Made by a program: the position numbers and the translations under genes. From positions 1,054,001-1,118,000 of the forward strand of contig NZ_BNEB01000005.1 in assembly GCF_016860545.1 (NCBI RefSeq): a stretch of 64,000 nt of DNA. The letters run 5' to 3'. How positions within the stretch are numbered: position 1 is the first letter of the stretch; the number at the start of each line of letters is the position of its first letter. A model generated the notes under the pieces. That model searched no databases and had not been told where the DNA came from. It worked only from the letters and a program-made list of their open reading frames with translations. Positions 23,472-34,300 of this stretch are shown in pieces. The stretch is from Streptomyces asoensis. Lineage in GTDB: Bacteria > Actinomycetota > Actinomycetes > Streptomycetales > Streptomycetaceae.

Positions 23472-23485
23472 TACCCAGGGGGGTA
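23472..23485. promoter_or_regulatory. CsoR/CstR-type operator 3
   Basis: TACCCAGGGGGGTA, one mismatch from the TACCCC-N2-GGGGTA pattern, centred 35 bases from operator 2. All three sites have ATTTT close by on the same side. Confidence 0.65.
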
Positions 23486-23717
23486 TTTTTCGCCGCTTCC
23501 GGAGGGCGCAGGCCACCGCGGGGCCGCGGAAAAAGGGTTGGGGGGCGCCGCGACGCGGTGCTACGTTCTCGGTGGACCGTGCAGTCGTCGCTTGGAGGTG
23601 AGCCCCCGTGAACACAGTTACCCGTGGGTGCTCCCCCAACCCGTCACGGTCCGGCGGCTGACGTCCGGTGTCGCCGGGAGCGCCTGAGATCCAGGCACTC
23701 CCGGAAGGGGATTTCCG

Positions 23718-24509
23718 ATGGACACCAAGCCCTTCACCTCCGGCCCGGGCGAGAGCGCGGTGCTGGTCACGCGCGTCGCGGACAGGCAGTGGCACGCGCT
23801 GGAGGACGACCTGGTGGTCGGCCGCGGGCACGCCCAGCACCGGCCCGACGGACGTCTGTTCGTCAGCGTCGACGCCTGGCACGACACCGCCTTCGACCGG
23901 CTCGCCGCAGCCCTGGTGGCGCACCTGCCCGCACCGCTGCACACGGTGGTCGACGAAGCCGACACCGCATTGACGGCCCGCTGGCTGCGGGCCGGTTTCA
24001 CGGTCCGGCGCCGCGAGGGGGAATACGCCGTCCCGACCGACCCGGAGGTCACGGGGCTCGGAGCGGTCCTGCCGCCCCCGGGTGTGACGATCGTGCCGGC
24101 CGGGCGGACCGACGAGGCTCTGCTGCGGGCCGTGGACCGGGCGATCCGTGACGAGGTCAAGGCGAGCGTCGGCTGGTGGTCGATGCCCGCGGAGGTGATT
24201 CCTCGTCCCGGGGGCGACACCCTCGTCGACCCCTCGAAGTACACGGTGGCGGCCTCGCCGGACCGTTACCTCGGCCTGATCCGGGTGGCGCCGGTGAAAC
24301 GGCCGCGCATCGGCCTCGTCGCGGTGCGGGCCGGCGAGCGGCGCCGGGGCCTCGCGCGGGCCCTGCTCGCCCACGAGCTGGGGAGGCTGCACGACTGCGG
24401 GGTCGGCACGGCCTGGGTCGAGATCCAGGAGTCGAACCGGGCGGCGGCCGCGCTCTTCGAGGGCATCGGCGCGCGGCAGCAGAGCAGCAACCTGGAGCTG
24501 GTGCGATGA
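23718..24509 (+). CDS. GNAT family N-acetyltransferase
   Basis: 263 residues. The N-terminal half (residues 1-120) is an unusual domain containing [21 protein letters not shown], which resembles the extra domain of some two-lobed GNATs. The catalytic acetyl-CoA-binding motif is in the C-terminal half: [20 protein letters not shown], followed by [19 protein letters not shown]. The substrate is unknown. ATG 23718 follows GGAAGGGG. Its stop overlaps the start of the IF-1 gene by four bases (ATGA), so their translation is coupled and an effect on translation machinery is conceivable. Confidence 0.88.
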   Translation: MDTKPFTSGPGESAVLVTRVADRQWHALEDDLVVGRGHAQHRPDGRLFVSVDAWHDTAFDRLAAALVAHLPAPLHTVVDEADTALTARWLRAGFTVRRREGEYAVPTDPEVTGLGAVLPPPGVTIVPAGRTDEALLRAVDRAIRDEVKASVGWWSMPAEVIPRPGGDTLVDPSKYTVAASPDRYLGLIRVAPVKRPRIGLVAVRAGERRRGLARALLAHELGRLHDCGVGTAWVEIQESNRAAAALFEGIGARQQSSNLELVR

Positions 24510-24730
24510 CGAAGCACAGGAACGTCGTCGAGGTCGAGGGCAGGGTCGTCGAGTGCCTGCGCAGCGCCATGTTCACCGTGGAGCTCGAGAACGGCCACCA
24601 GGTGCTCGCGCACATCAGCGGGAAGATCCGCAAGAACTACATCAAGATCATGCTGGAGGACCGGGTGCTCGTGGAGCTGCCGCCGTACGACCTCACGCGC
24701 GGCCGGATCGTGTTCCGCTACCGCAACTGA
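24506..24730 (+). CDS. infA: Translation initiation factor IF-1 (second copy type)
   Basis: 74 residues, a single OB-fold S1-like domain. [20 protein letters not shown] and [15 protein letters not shown] are the IF-1 signature; IF-1 binds the ribosomal A site during initiation. It differs from the usual Streptomyces housekeeping IF-1, which I recall as starting MAKKQGAIEIEG and sitting in the ribosomal protein region; here it starts [12 protein letters not shown] and follows an acetyltransferase. It is therefore probably a paralogue for special conditions. ATGA overlap with the upstream gene. Confidence 0.93.
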   Translation: MTKHRNVVEVEGRVVECLRSAMFTVELENGHQVLAHISGKIRKNYIKIMLEDRVLVELPPYDLTRGRIVFRYRN

Positions 24731-24797
24731 CCGCCACCGGCGCCTCCCGCACCGCCTGATCCGGGGCTCCGGTCACCACCTCCGCGTGCCCGGAGCC

Positions 24798-24843
24798 CCG
24801 ACTCCGCCCGCGGCGGCCCTCAGGGCTCCGCGGGCGGAGTCGG
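24798..24843. terminator. Bidirectional hairpin terminator
   Basis: A perfect 16-bp stem (24798-24813 with 24828-24843) and a 14-base loop, between the convergent IF-1 gene and the toxin-immunity locus. No U-tract. Confidence 0.85.
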
Positions 24844-24859
24844 CGAGGGGTCGGGCGGG

Positions 24860-25357
24860 TCAGACCTCGGGCAGCCCCGGGTCCTCGTCGATGGCCCGCA
24901 GCAGCCCGCGGGCCGCCTCGGCGACCTCGGGCTGCACGGAGCCGGCCAGCCCTTCGATCCTGTGCCGCCCGGCGAGGACCGCGGCCCGCGCGGCGACCTC
25001 CCACCCGGGCTGCTCCTGGAAGTTCTTCCGCCTCGGCCCGCCGGCCGCGGCCGCCGAGGAGTGCCACGTCCGCGTGCGGTAGATCTTCTCCAGCAGTTCC
25101 AGCAGTTCCGGCGTGCACGGCACCTGAGGAGCCTCGGCCAGTTCCAGGAGGAAGGGCACGGTCGGGGCCGTGGCCTCGCCCACGACGAACCCCAGGGCGC
25201 AGACGCAGTCGCCCAGGTCGTCGACGGCGAGCCGGGCGACCTCCTCTCCGCCGTACGCGATGCGGGAGAGCAACGCGGGAATGTCCCTGGCGGGGGCCTG
25301 CGCACCGCGCAGGTCCCCCCAGCGCACTCCAGGAACGCCCTTCAGCAGGCTTCCCAT
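24860..25357 (-). CDS. Candidate immunity protein of the Rhs toxin
   Basis: 165 residues, no signal or membrane segment. The middle (ALLSRIAYGGEEVARLAVDDL, then PTVPFLLELAEAPQVPCTPE) and the end (RIEGLAGSVQPEVAEAARGL) read like paired amphipathic helices of an alpha-solenoid, HEAT-like protein. ATG 25357 has AGGAG at eight bases. It begins 14 bases after the stop of the polymorphic toxin, the classic place for a cognate immunity gene. I do not recognise a named immunity family; the role is inferred from position. Confidence 0.7.
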   Translation of the reverse strand: MGSLLKGVPGVRWGDLRGAQAPARDIPALLSRIAYGGEEVARLAVDDLGDCVCALGFVVGEATAPTVPFLLELAEAPQVPCTPELLELLEKIYRTRTWHSSAAAAGGPRRKNFQEQPGWEVAARAAVLAGRHRIEGLAGSVQPEVAEAARGLLRAIDEDPGLPEV

Positions 25358-25371
25358 GACCCACACTCCTG

Positions 25372-28300
25372 TCAACCGATGTCGAAGTACGTGTCCCTGA
25401 TGCCGAGCCGGGACATGACCTGCTGGCAAGAATCGCACCCGGGCAGGAGTTCCCTGTTGCGGGCGTTGCCGAAGGGCTTGTGCACCATGGCGAGGCTCCG
25501 GCTCCCGCGGATCGTGTCCCCGGCCTCGAGTGCCTGGGTGATGCAGCCGATCTCGGCGCAGCCGGCGTGGTGGTCCGTCTGGTTCACCACCCTGCGCAGC
25601 ACCAGCGGCAGGTTCGACTTGTCGTGGTCGGACCGGTTGCGGCTGAGGTCGAAGTACGTGTTGCCCTCGGGCGTCCAGAGCGCGCTGGCCGCCCCCTCGT
25701 TCTTGCCGGGTCCGAGCCGTCGCAGGTCCGTGTAGGCCCGCAGTGGGCAGAAGAGCGGATTCTTGCGGGCGCTCTCGTTGTGGACGAGCACGGTCGCGGC
25801 GCCGGCCCGGACGAAGTACGTGTGGGCCGTGTCGACCGTGAGGTTGTGGACGGCTGCCTGCTGGGTCCAGGCGGTGACCGCGTCCACGCGGACCCAGGAG
25901 CCGGAGCCGGTGCGCAGCCACTGGCCGGGCTTCAGCTCGCCGGCCTTCAGCCACTTCCGCAGGTCCGGGACCCAGAAGGGGTGGCCCTCGGTCGCGGTGA
26001 TCGTGCCGGTGGCGTGACCCGCGTCGCCGTCCGTGTCGATCGTGAGCCTGACGAGGTGCTTCTCCCCCTTGCCCTCGATCGTGCCGGTGACCTTCTGCTT
26101 CGAGGTCTCGCCGGTCGTCGGGTCGGTGGCGAGGACCTCGTCGCCCTCCTCTACCTTCTCGATCGGTTTGCGGCTGCCGTCGGCCATCACGACCTCGGTG
26201 CCGGGCACGAAACTGTTGCCGGTGGCGAGGGAGGCCACGTCCCGGGCGGTGGAGACGCAGTCCGCCACCGACTCGGCCTCTTCGAGGACCTTCTTGCCCT
26301 TCTCCGCCGCCTTCGCGATCTCGTCGGCGTACTTCGCCGCCTTCGCCGCCATCCGCCCGGCCTTCGCCGCCCGGACCGCCGCCGCGCCCGCGCCGCCGAG
26401 GACGATGCCGCCCACGGTCGCCGCCGCCCAGGCGCAGGACTCCATGTCGCCCGTGGTGACGCAGTTCTTGATGTCGTTGAAGCCGGTGACGTCGCCGACG
26501 ATGTTGCCGACCGCCTTGACGTCGTCCCAGACCTCGCCCCAGTCGACCGCGTCCGAGACGGTCTCCACGACGCTGCCGACCTGCTTGACGACCTCGTCGC
26601 GGATGGCGTCGGCGGCCCTGGCCGCGTCGGCGACCACCTGGACGGCCGCGCCGACGACGATCGCCGGGAGGTTCGGGTCGGCCGTGACGATGGCCTTGCC
26701 GATGGCGATCAGCGGTTTGGTGGCCGCGAGGACCGCCGGGATCGGGTTGTGCCGCGCCGCGAACGAGGCGGCCTGTCTGGCCTTCTTCGTGAGGTAGACC
26801 TTGGCCTGGTAGGCGGCCCTGGCGGCCTGTCTCGCCTTCTCGCGGGCCCATTCGGTGACGCCGGTCTTCTGGCCGACCCACTTGACGGCGTCGACGGTGG
26901 CGTCGACGACCGTCTTCAGACCCGACTTGCGGTAGACCCAGTTGGCGGCCTTGCCGACGTAGCTCAGCGCCAGCCTGAAGGCGGCCCCCGGGTTGTTCCA
27001 CGCCCACTGCACGCCGTGCCACACCGACTGGGCGGTCTTGGAGACGTACCCCACGCCTTGGCGCAGCTTCTTGCCGGTCCAGCTCACGGCCTTCTTGCAC
27101 CAGCCGCAGCTCGGCCAGTGGCCGTCGGGGTCGGAGTAGTCCAGCGGGGCGCCGGCGCCGTAGGTGTAGCGGTTGGCCAGGATCGAGGCGCCGGAGCCGT
27201 AGTCGTAGGAGTCCCGGGAGTCGAACGTGCCGGTCCCCGGGTCGTACCAGCGGGCCCCCATGGCGACCTGGCCGGTGTCCGGGTCGGTCCAGTCGCCCTG
27301 GTACCCCGCGTTGCCGTGCAGTCCGTCCGTGCCGAGCACCTTGCCGAACGGGTCGAAGGCGGTGGACTCGTCCAGGGCGGACGCGGCGCCGTTCGCCGCG
27401 GACATGGCGCCGACGACGTCGCCGTGCCGGTCGTCCAGGGTGAGCCGGGCCGTACCGCCGTTCTCGGCGATCGAGAGGAGTTCGTCCGCCGCGCCCCGGC
27501 CGTAGGTGGAGTTCTGGTCCTTGACGGGGTCGGGGGCGAAGCCCGCGTAGGAGAAGCCCACGCCGTTGCGGTCCGCCGTGCGGTCCAGCGAGTCGTAGGT
27601 GTACGTGGTCCCGGACTCGCCCGCCTTCACCAGCCGGTCGAAGGCGTCGAAGGTGAAGTCCTCCTTCAGACCGGAGCTGGTGCGTGAGGCGAGCGTGCCG
27701 CGCGAGGTGTAGTCGTAGGTGTAGTCGCCGTCGGACAGCAGCCGGTTGCGCTGGTCGAAGGTGGCGGTCTTGGCGCCGTTGCGCACCCGGTTGCCGCTGT
27801 CGTCCCAGCCGTACGCCGTCGTCGTGCCGTCGGCCGTCCAGGAGGTGAGGCGGCCGGCCTGGTCGTAACCGTAGGTGCTGGTACCGGCCTTGGCGGTGCC
27901 GACCGTGGTCTTGGACGCCAGCCGGTCGTTGGTGTCGTAGCCGTAGTCGGTGGAGGCCATCGTCCGGCCGGCGCTGTTCTTGAGCGTGTCGGTGTCGAGG
28001 CGGCCCAGTTCGTCGTAGGTGAAGCCGCGGGACTGGCCCGCGCCGTAGTCGATCTGCTTGATCGCGCCGGCGCCGTCGTAGGTGTAGCTCTGCCGGACTC
28101 CGGTCAGCGGGTCGGTCGCCGAGGTGAGCTGCTGTTTCGCGTAGCTGAAGCCCGCGGTGCCGGCCGCGTCGGTGCGGCTGGTGAGCAGGCCGTCGTTGTC
28201 GTAGGTGTACGTCGCGTCGCCGGACGGGCCGGTCGCCTTCAGCAGCGCGCCCCGGTCGTCGTACTCGTAGGTGTCGTCGCCCTTCGGGGAGGAGGCCCGG

Positions 28301-31300
28301 ACGAGCCGGCCCGCCGGGTCGTAGCCGAACCGCTTCTCGGGTGTCGTGACGCCGGCGCCCGTGCCGGTCTCGCGCACGCGCTGTCCGGCCTTGTCGTACT
28401 CGCGCTCGCGGACCACGTCGCCCGGCGCGGTGAGTCTCACGGCCTGGCCGTCGGCGTCGTACGCGTTCGTCCAGGTGCGGGCCGCCAAGGACGGGTCGCG
28501 GTCGGTCGCCGGTTCGATCACCGACTCGGCGAGACCGAGGGTGTTGAAGGTGTAGACGGTGGAATTGCCGCGGCCGTCGGTGTAGCGGGTGCGGTTGCCC
28601 AGCGCGTCGTACCCGAAGGACGTGGTGAGGGACTTGGTGTCCGAGACCGGCTCGGTCTGGCTGGTCAGCCGGTTGAGGGCGTCGTAGGCGTAGGTCGTCG
28701 TGCGGTTCAGCGGGTTGGTGGAGCCGATCAGGTTGCCGGCCTTGTCGTAGGAATAACTGACCTTGCGCAGCTGGCTGTTGAACGGGTCCAGGTCCTGGTC
28801 CTGGACGAGCTGGCCGAGCTGGTCGTAGATCTTCGCCGAGGCGCGGCCCATGCCGTCCGTGCGGCGCACCTCGCGGCCCGAGGCGTCGTAGCCGAGCTGG
28901 GTGACGACACCGCTCGGCTCCTGGAGCCGGGTCAGCTGGCTGAGGTTGTCGTACGTGAACTGGCTGGTGGCGCCGCTCGGTGCGGTCTGGCGCACCACGT
29001 TGCCGGAGTCGTCGTACTCGCTGCGGGTGGTGAACGCGCCCGGCTGCGGCCTGCGTTCGATCTGGGTGGTGGTGACCGGCCGGTCCAGGTCGTCGTACGT
29101 CGTCTCGGCGCGGGCGCCGTTCGGGTCGGTGACGGACAGCACCTCGCCGGTGCGGGTGTAGGTGTACTTCCACTGGCCGCGCTCGTCGTCCGTGCCGACG
29201 GGCACGTCCTTGACCGTGACCCGGTTCTGGCGGTCGTACCGGAACCTGGTGACACGGCCGAGCGGGTCGGTGCTCTCGGTGACGTTGCCGAGCGCGTCGT
29301 ACGTGCTGGTGACGGTCGGCGCGACGGTCTTGGTGGACCCGGGCGCGGTGTAGGAGGGCGCGGTCGCGGTGACCGCGCGGCCCAGCCGGTCGTAGGCGGT
29401 GCGGTTGACGTTGCCGAGCGCGTCGACCGACTCCGTGACCGCGCCGAAGGTGTCGTGACCGGTGAACGTCGTGGGCCGTGAGGTGACGGGGGCGGCGCCG
29501 CCGGACTCGGTCCGCACGGCGGGCGCGGTCACGGAGGCCGCCCGGCCCAGCTCGTCGTACCCGTACTCGGTGGTGTTGCCCGCCGGGTCCGTCCTGGAGG
29601 TGGTGAGCCCGCGGTCGTCGTAGGTGTAGTCGGTGGTCCGCGAGTCGGTGCCGTTCTCGACCGTCTCGTGCAGGACGTTGCCCGCGTCGTCGTACTCGTA
29701 GCGCACGGAGTCGCCGCTGACGCTCACCGGCCAGGGGACGTTGGAGGGCGCGCCGCCGGAGGCCGTCGTCAGCACGTTGCCGGCGGGGTCGTAGGTGTAC
29801 GTCGTGCGCCGCGCGAGTCCGTCGGGGTCCATGACCTCGGACTTCACCCGGCCGACGGAGTCGTAGGTGTACGCGGTGACGAGCTTGCCGTTGCCGCTCG
29901 TCTCGGTCAGGACGTTGCCGGCGCCGTCGTAGGTGCTGGACTCCACGACGACGTCGCGCTTGGTGCCGTCGGGGTTGTGGAAGTCCTTGAGCGTGATCGA
30001 CCTGACCAGGTCGTCGCCGTAGTACTGGTAGACCAGCGAGCGGCCCATGGAGTCGGTGTGCCGGGCGAGCCGGCCGCCCATGTCGTAGGCGTACGACTGG
30101 AGGACGGTGAAGTCCGGGTCCCCGCCGTCGTCGTCCCCGTCGCGCAGGCGGGTCTCGGCCATCATGTTGCGCGCGGTGTAGACGTAGTCGTAGTGGTTGC
30201 CGCCCGCGTCCACCATCGACGTCTTGTTGCCGAACACGTCGTAGACGTACGAGGTCTCGTTGCCCTCGGCGTCGGTGACCCGCTCCGGGCGGCCGTGGTC
30301 GTCGAGGTCGAAGGTCATCACCCGCGCGGCGTCGCCGCCCAGCAGGTCGCCGATCTCGGTGCGCACCACGTTGCCGTCGGCGTCGTAGTCCGTGGTGGTG
30401 CGCTGCTGGTGCCGGCCGGAGGTGACGGCGTTGGTCGCCGCGGGGTCGGTGAGGGTGCGGACCCGGGAGAGCTTGTCGTAGGTGAAGGTGGACGTGGTGC
30501 CGGCGGGCTGGGCGTCGGTGACGACGGTCTCGGCCAGCTTGCGGCCCAGCGTGTCGTACGTGTACTTGGTGACGGCGCCGGACGGATCGGTCACCCAGGC
30601 CAGGTCGCCGTTCTTGTAGTACTGGTAGCGGGTGATCTTGCCGCGGGGGTCGGCGGTGGTGAGCGGCAGGCCGGTCGGGGTGTTGCCGCCGCCGACGGCC
30701 GGTTCGGCGCCGGTGGTGTAGGTGTTCCTGGCCGTGCCGCCGTCGGGCGCCGTCTGGGTGAGCAGCGCGCCGTTGGTGTTGTAGGTGTACTTGGTGAGGA
30801 AGCGGTCGTCGGTGGGGCCGGTCGAGCGGCCGTCGCGGGTCTCGGAGGGCTGGTCGCCGCGCAGGTCGAGGTCGCCGGCCGGGGTCGGGTAGGTGGTGTA
30901 CGAGGTCTGGCAGTCTCCGGCCGAGCGGCAGGTCGTCCGGCTGGTCACATTGCCGCGGGCGTCGTAGCCGAGGGTGACCTTCTCGCCGTTCTCGCTGGTG
31001 ATCCCGGTCTGGAAGCCGTTGTCGTCGTAGGTGAAGGAGCGGATGGCGACCCCGTCGACCGGGTACCGGACGAAGTCCGGCCCGTCGCCGCCGTGTCCGG
31101 GCGGATTGGTGCAGAAGGCCGGGTCGCCGGGATCGGGCTGGGTGCAGACCTCGCCGGGGCCGGTCGTCGACGGGGACGGGGATCCGGTGCCGGACTCGCG
31201 GGCGCCGAGGGCCATGGGCTCGCCGTAGCGCAGCAGCCGCGACGACAGCCCGTCGTACTCGTAGAAGTAGGGGGCGTCCATCGGGTCGCGGACCTCGACG

Positions 31301-34300
31301 GTGCGGCGCAGGTCCCTGTCGTTGCCGAAGACGGCGGGTGTGCCGATCCGCCAGGTGCCGCCGTTGCGGTCGGTGTACTCGCGGACGCGGTCGCGGGCGG
31401 TGTCGTACTGGACCTCGGAGGCGGTGCGGCCGCTGGGCAGGGTCGTCCGGGTCAGGACGTCGGCGGTGCGGCCGCCCTCCCGGTAGTGGGCGGTGACGGC
31501 CGCCGTGCCCAGCGGGTGATGGTAGACGGCGACGTCGTCGATGGTGCCCGCGAAGGACCTGGCGGCGGTCGTTCCCCAGCCCGGCCAGGAGGCGGGTGCG
31601 CTGGCGTGGGCGGCGCCGATCTGGTTGTGGGTGAGGGTGGTCTGCGACGGCTGCTTGCCCGTGAGGGTCCCGGAGAGCCGGCCGTCCAGGTAGAGGCTCT
31701 GGCCGGAGCCGGAGAGCGAGAGCACCGCGTGGTGCCACTGGCCGTCGTTGACGTTCTTGGTGGTGTCGGTGATCGGCGCGGCGGTGCCGGTCCAGAACTG
31801 GCCGCGGAGCTTGCCGTCGGTGCCGACGTACAGCAGCGGGACACCGGTGCCGGGCGTGGTGCCCCAGGCCTTGTCCTGGTACCCGGCGAGCGGGCCGCCG
31901 ACGCCACCGGCGATGGTCTTGAACCACACCTCCACCGCCGCGTCACGGCTCTTCTTCAGCGTGCCGGCGGGCAGGTCGACGCGTGAGCCGGCGCCGTCGA
32001 AGGACGCGGCGGTGCCGGGGTCGCCGGTGATCGCGCCCGCGGCCTTCAGGGTGACGTTCTGGTAGGTCCCGCGGTCCTTGCCGAGGTTGGCCTCGTTGGC
32101 GCTGCCGGCCGCGGTGCCCTCCTCCTCGCCGAGGCGCCAGTAGGACTCGGGGCGGGAGTCGAGCACGGTGGTCGCGTAGTGGCTGCCGGTGCCGTAGCCG
32201 TACTGGGTGCAGCCGTTCAGCGGGTCGCAGACCCGGTCCAGCAGATCGCCGGTGTAGCTGTACGCCCAGGCCAGCGGGGCGCCGTCGACGGCGGTCGTCC
32301 GGACCCCGGTGACGTGCGCGCCGGTCCAGGTGAAGGTCAGCGAGCGGGAGGTGCGGTTGTTGGTCGCGGTCGTGAGCCGGCCGGCGCTGTAGGTGTAGGT
32401 GACCGAATTGGAGTACGCGTCGGTGGTCCTGGACAGGAGGCCGGTCGTGCTGAAGTCGTACGTCGTCCCGGACTTGTCCTGGAGCGAGTAGCCGCCCGTC
32501 GCGGAATCGGGGGTCAGCTTGGCGAAGCGGCCGGGCGGCGGGGCGTACGTGCCGTCCGCGTTCTTGCCGAAGCGCACGTCCTGGCCGTCGGGGTAGCGGA
32601 TGACGACGTTGCCGCTGCCGTCGTCGTCCGGGGTGAGCCGCATGTCGAAACGGGTCGTCCAGCCCGCGCCGAAGGCGAGGTCACGCCGTGGGTCGAGGCT
32701 GTTGTAGGTGCGGATCACCGTCAGGTCGGGGCCGACCCCGGCGAGGGACGCGTCGGTCGCGCTGGAGGTGAAGTTGCCGACGTTGGGGTCGAACTCCTTG
32801 CCCTGCGCGCCGGAGAGCCGCGAGGTGATCTCGGGCTGCGGAACGGCGGCGACCAGCGCCACCTGCTGGGTGGGCACCTCGTTGGACGCGTCCTTGACGA
32901 AGCCGCGCCACAGATAGGTCTTGCCCCACTTCAGCCGTCCGGAGGGCACCGGGTAGGCCGAGCCCGTCTGGTAGGCGGAGGTGGTGCAGGCGGCCGGCTT
33001 GCCGTCCTTGTCCGACTCGCAGATCTCGAACTTGTACTGGAGCGTGGAGCCGGGGGGCGCGTCGATGTCGGTGCCGGCCGCCCACAGCTGCGGGGTCAGC
33101 GTCTGGGCCTGGTAGCCGTTGGGCGGGAACTGCTCCTTGACCACCGGCGCGATGTCGAAGACCTGGATGGTGAGGCGGCCCGGCGGCACCTGCTCGTCCG
33201 TGAAGACCTTGCCGCCCTGGCGCACCATCGTGAAGTCGAGCAGGTAGACGCCCGGCGGGAGGGCCTTGATGGTGGCGTCGACCGTCGCCTTGGCGCCGTG
33301 CGCCACGTTCCCGGTGAGACTGCCCGCCCGCTGCTGTGTGACCAGCTTGCCCTTCTTGTCGTAGGCGCGGTAGGCGAGGTAGTAGGTGGACGGCGTCCAG
33401 GTCTCGGCGCCCTTGTTGGTGACGGCGACCTTGACCTTCCCGGCCTGGTTCTGGAGCACCGGCGGGTCGGGGACAGGCTTGGGGAAGCTGTAGGAGGCGT
33501 TGTACGGGGAGTGGGTGACGTACAGCTTGGGCGGGTTGGCCGTGGCGTGGCCGGTGAACTTCTTGTACGCGAGCGCGTCGGTGGCCGAAGCCCGCAGGGA
33601 CAGGCCGTAGTTGGCCTGGGTGCCGTCGACCCAGCGCTGCACCAGGTCGCGGCCGCCCTTGCCGAGGTCGAAGAGCTCACCGGCGGTGGGGCAGGCGGAG
33701 TTCGCCTGGCCGAGGCCTATGTAGCCGTAGGCGAAGGACTTCGAGGCGAGGGCGCCGCCGACCGGCGGGCCGGGGTAGGCGGTTCCGGTGCCGGCGGTCC
33801 ACGCCCCGGTCACGGGATGCACCGAGACCGAACGCGGTTTGCAGGAGGCCGAGTCGAAGTTCACGACCTGGAGCTGCACGCCGAAGATCTGGTGGTTCCT
33901 GAGCTCCTCGTCGAGGCCGGGGAAGCCGAGGTAGGCGGCGGAGGCGCCGTCGGGGCCCTTGCCTACTTGGAGTTCGCCGGAGCCGACGACGGATCCGCCG
34001 CCGCGGACCGTCATGGAGGTGGAGGCGGAGGTGGTGTCGACGGAGGGGTCGAGGCGGACGGGGTAGACCCGGGCCGGGTCGGCGAGCCAGTCCCGGTCGG
34101 CGGTCACCTTCAGGGCCTGGCCGCCGTCCGGCAGCGGCACGAGCGTGTAGGTCACGGCGTGCGAGACGGCGTGGTCGGTGTCCTCCATGAACCCGGCCGG
34201 GACGACGGCGCGGGTACGGCCCCGGGCGTCGGTCAGCAGAATCGATCCGCCGTCGGCCTCGGCGGTGAGGCCCCGCAGGTGGAGCGGGAAGACGAAGCTG

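Noticed and set aside
25758-31927. Long minus-strand open frame overlapping the Rhs gene in another phase (over 2000 codons)
   Set aside because: It is a GC-bias shadow of the YD-repeat gene: its translation is almost only Arg, Pro, Gly, His and Asp, with no domains. Only its final part (24860-25357) has its own binding site and natural composition.
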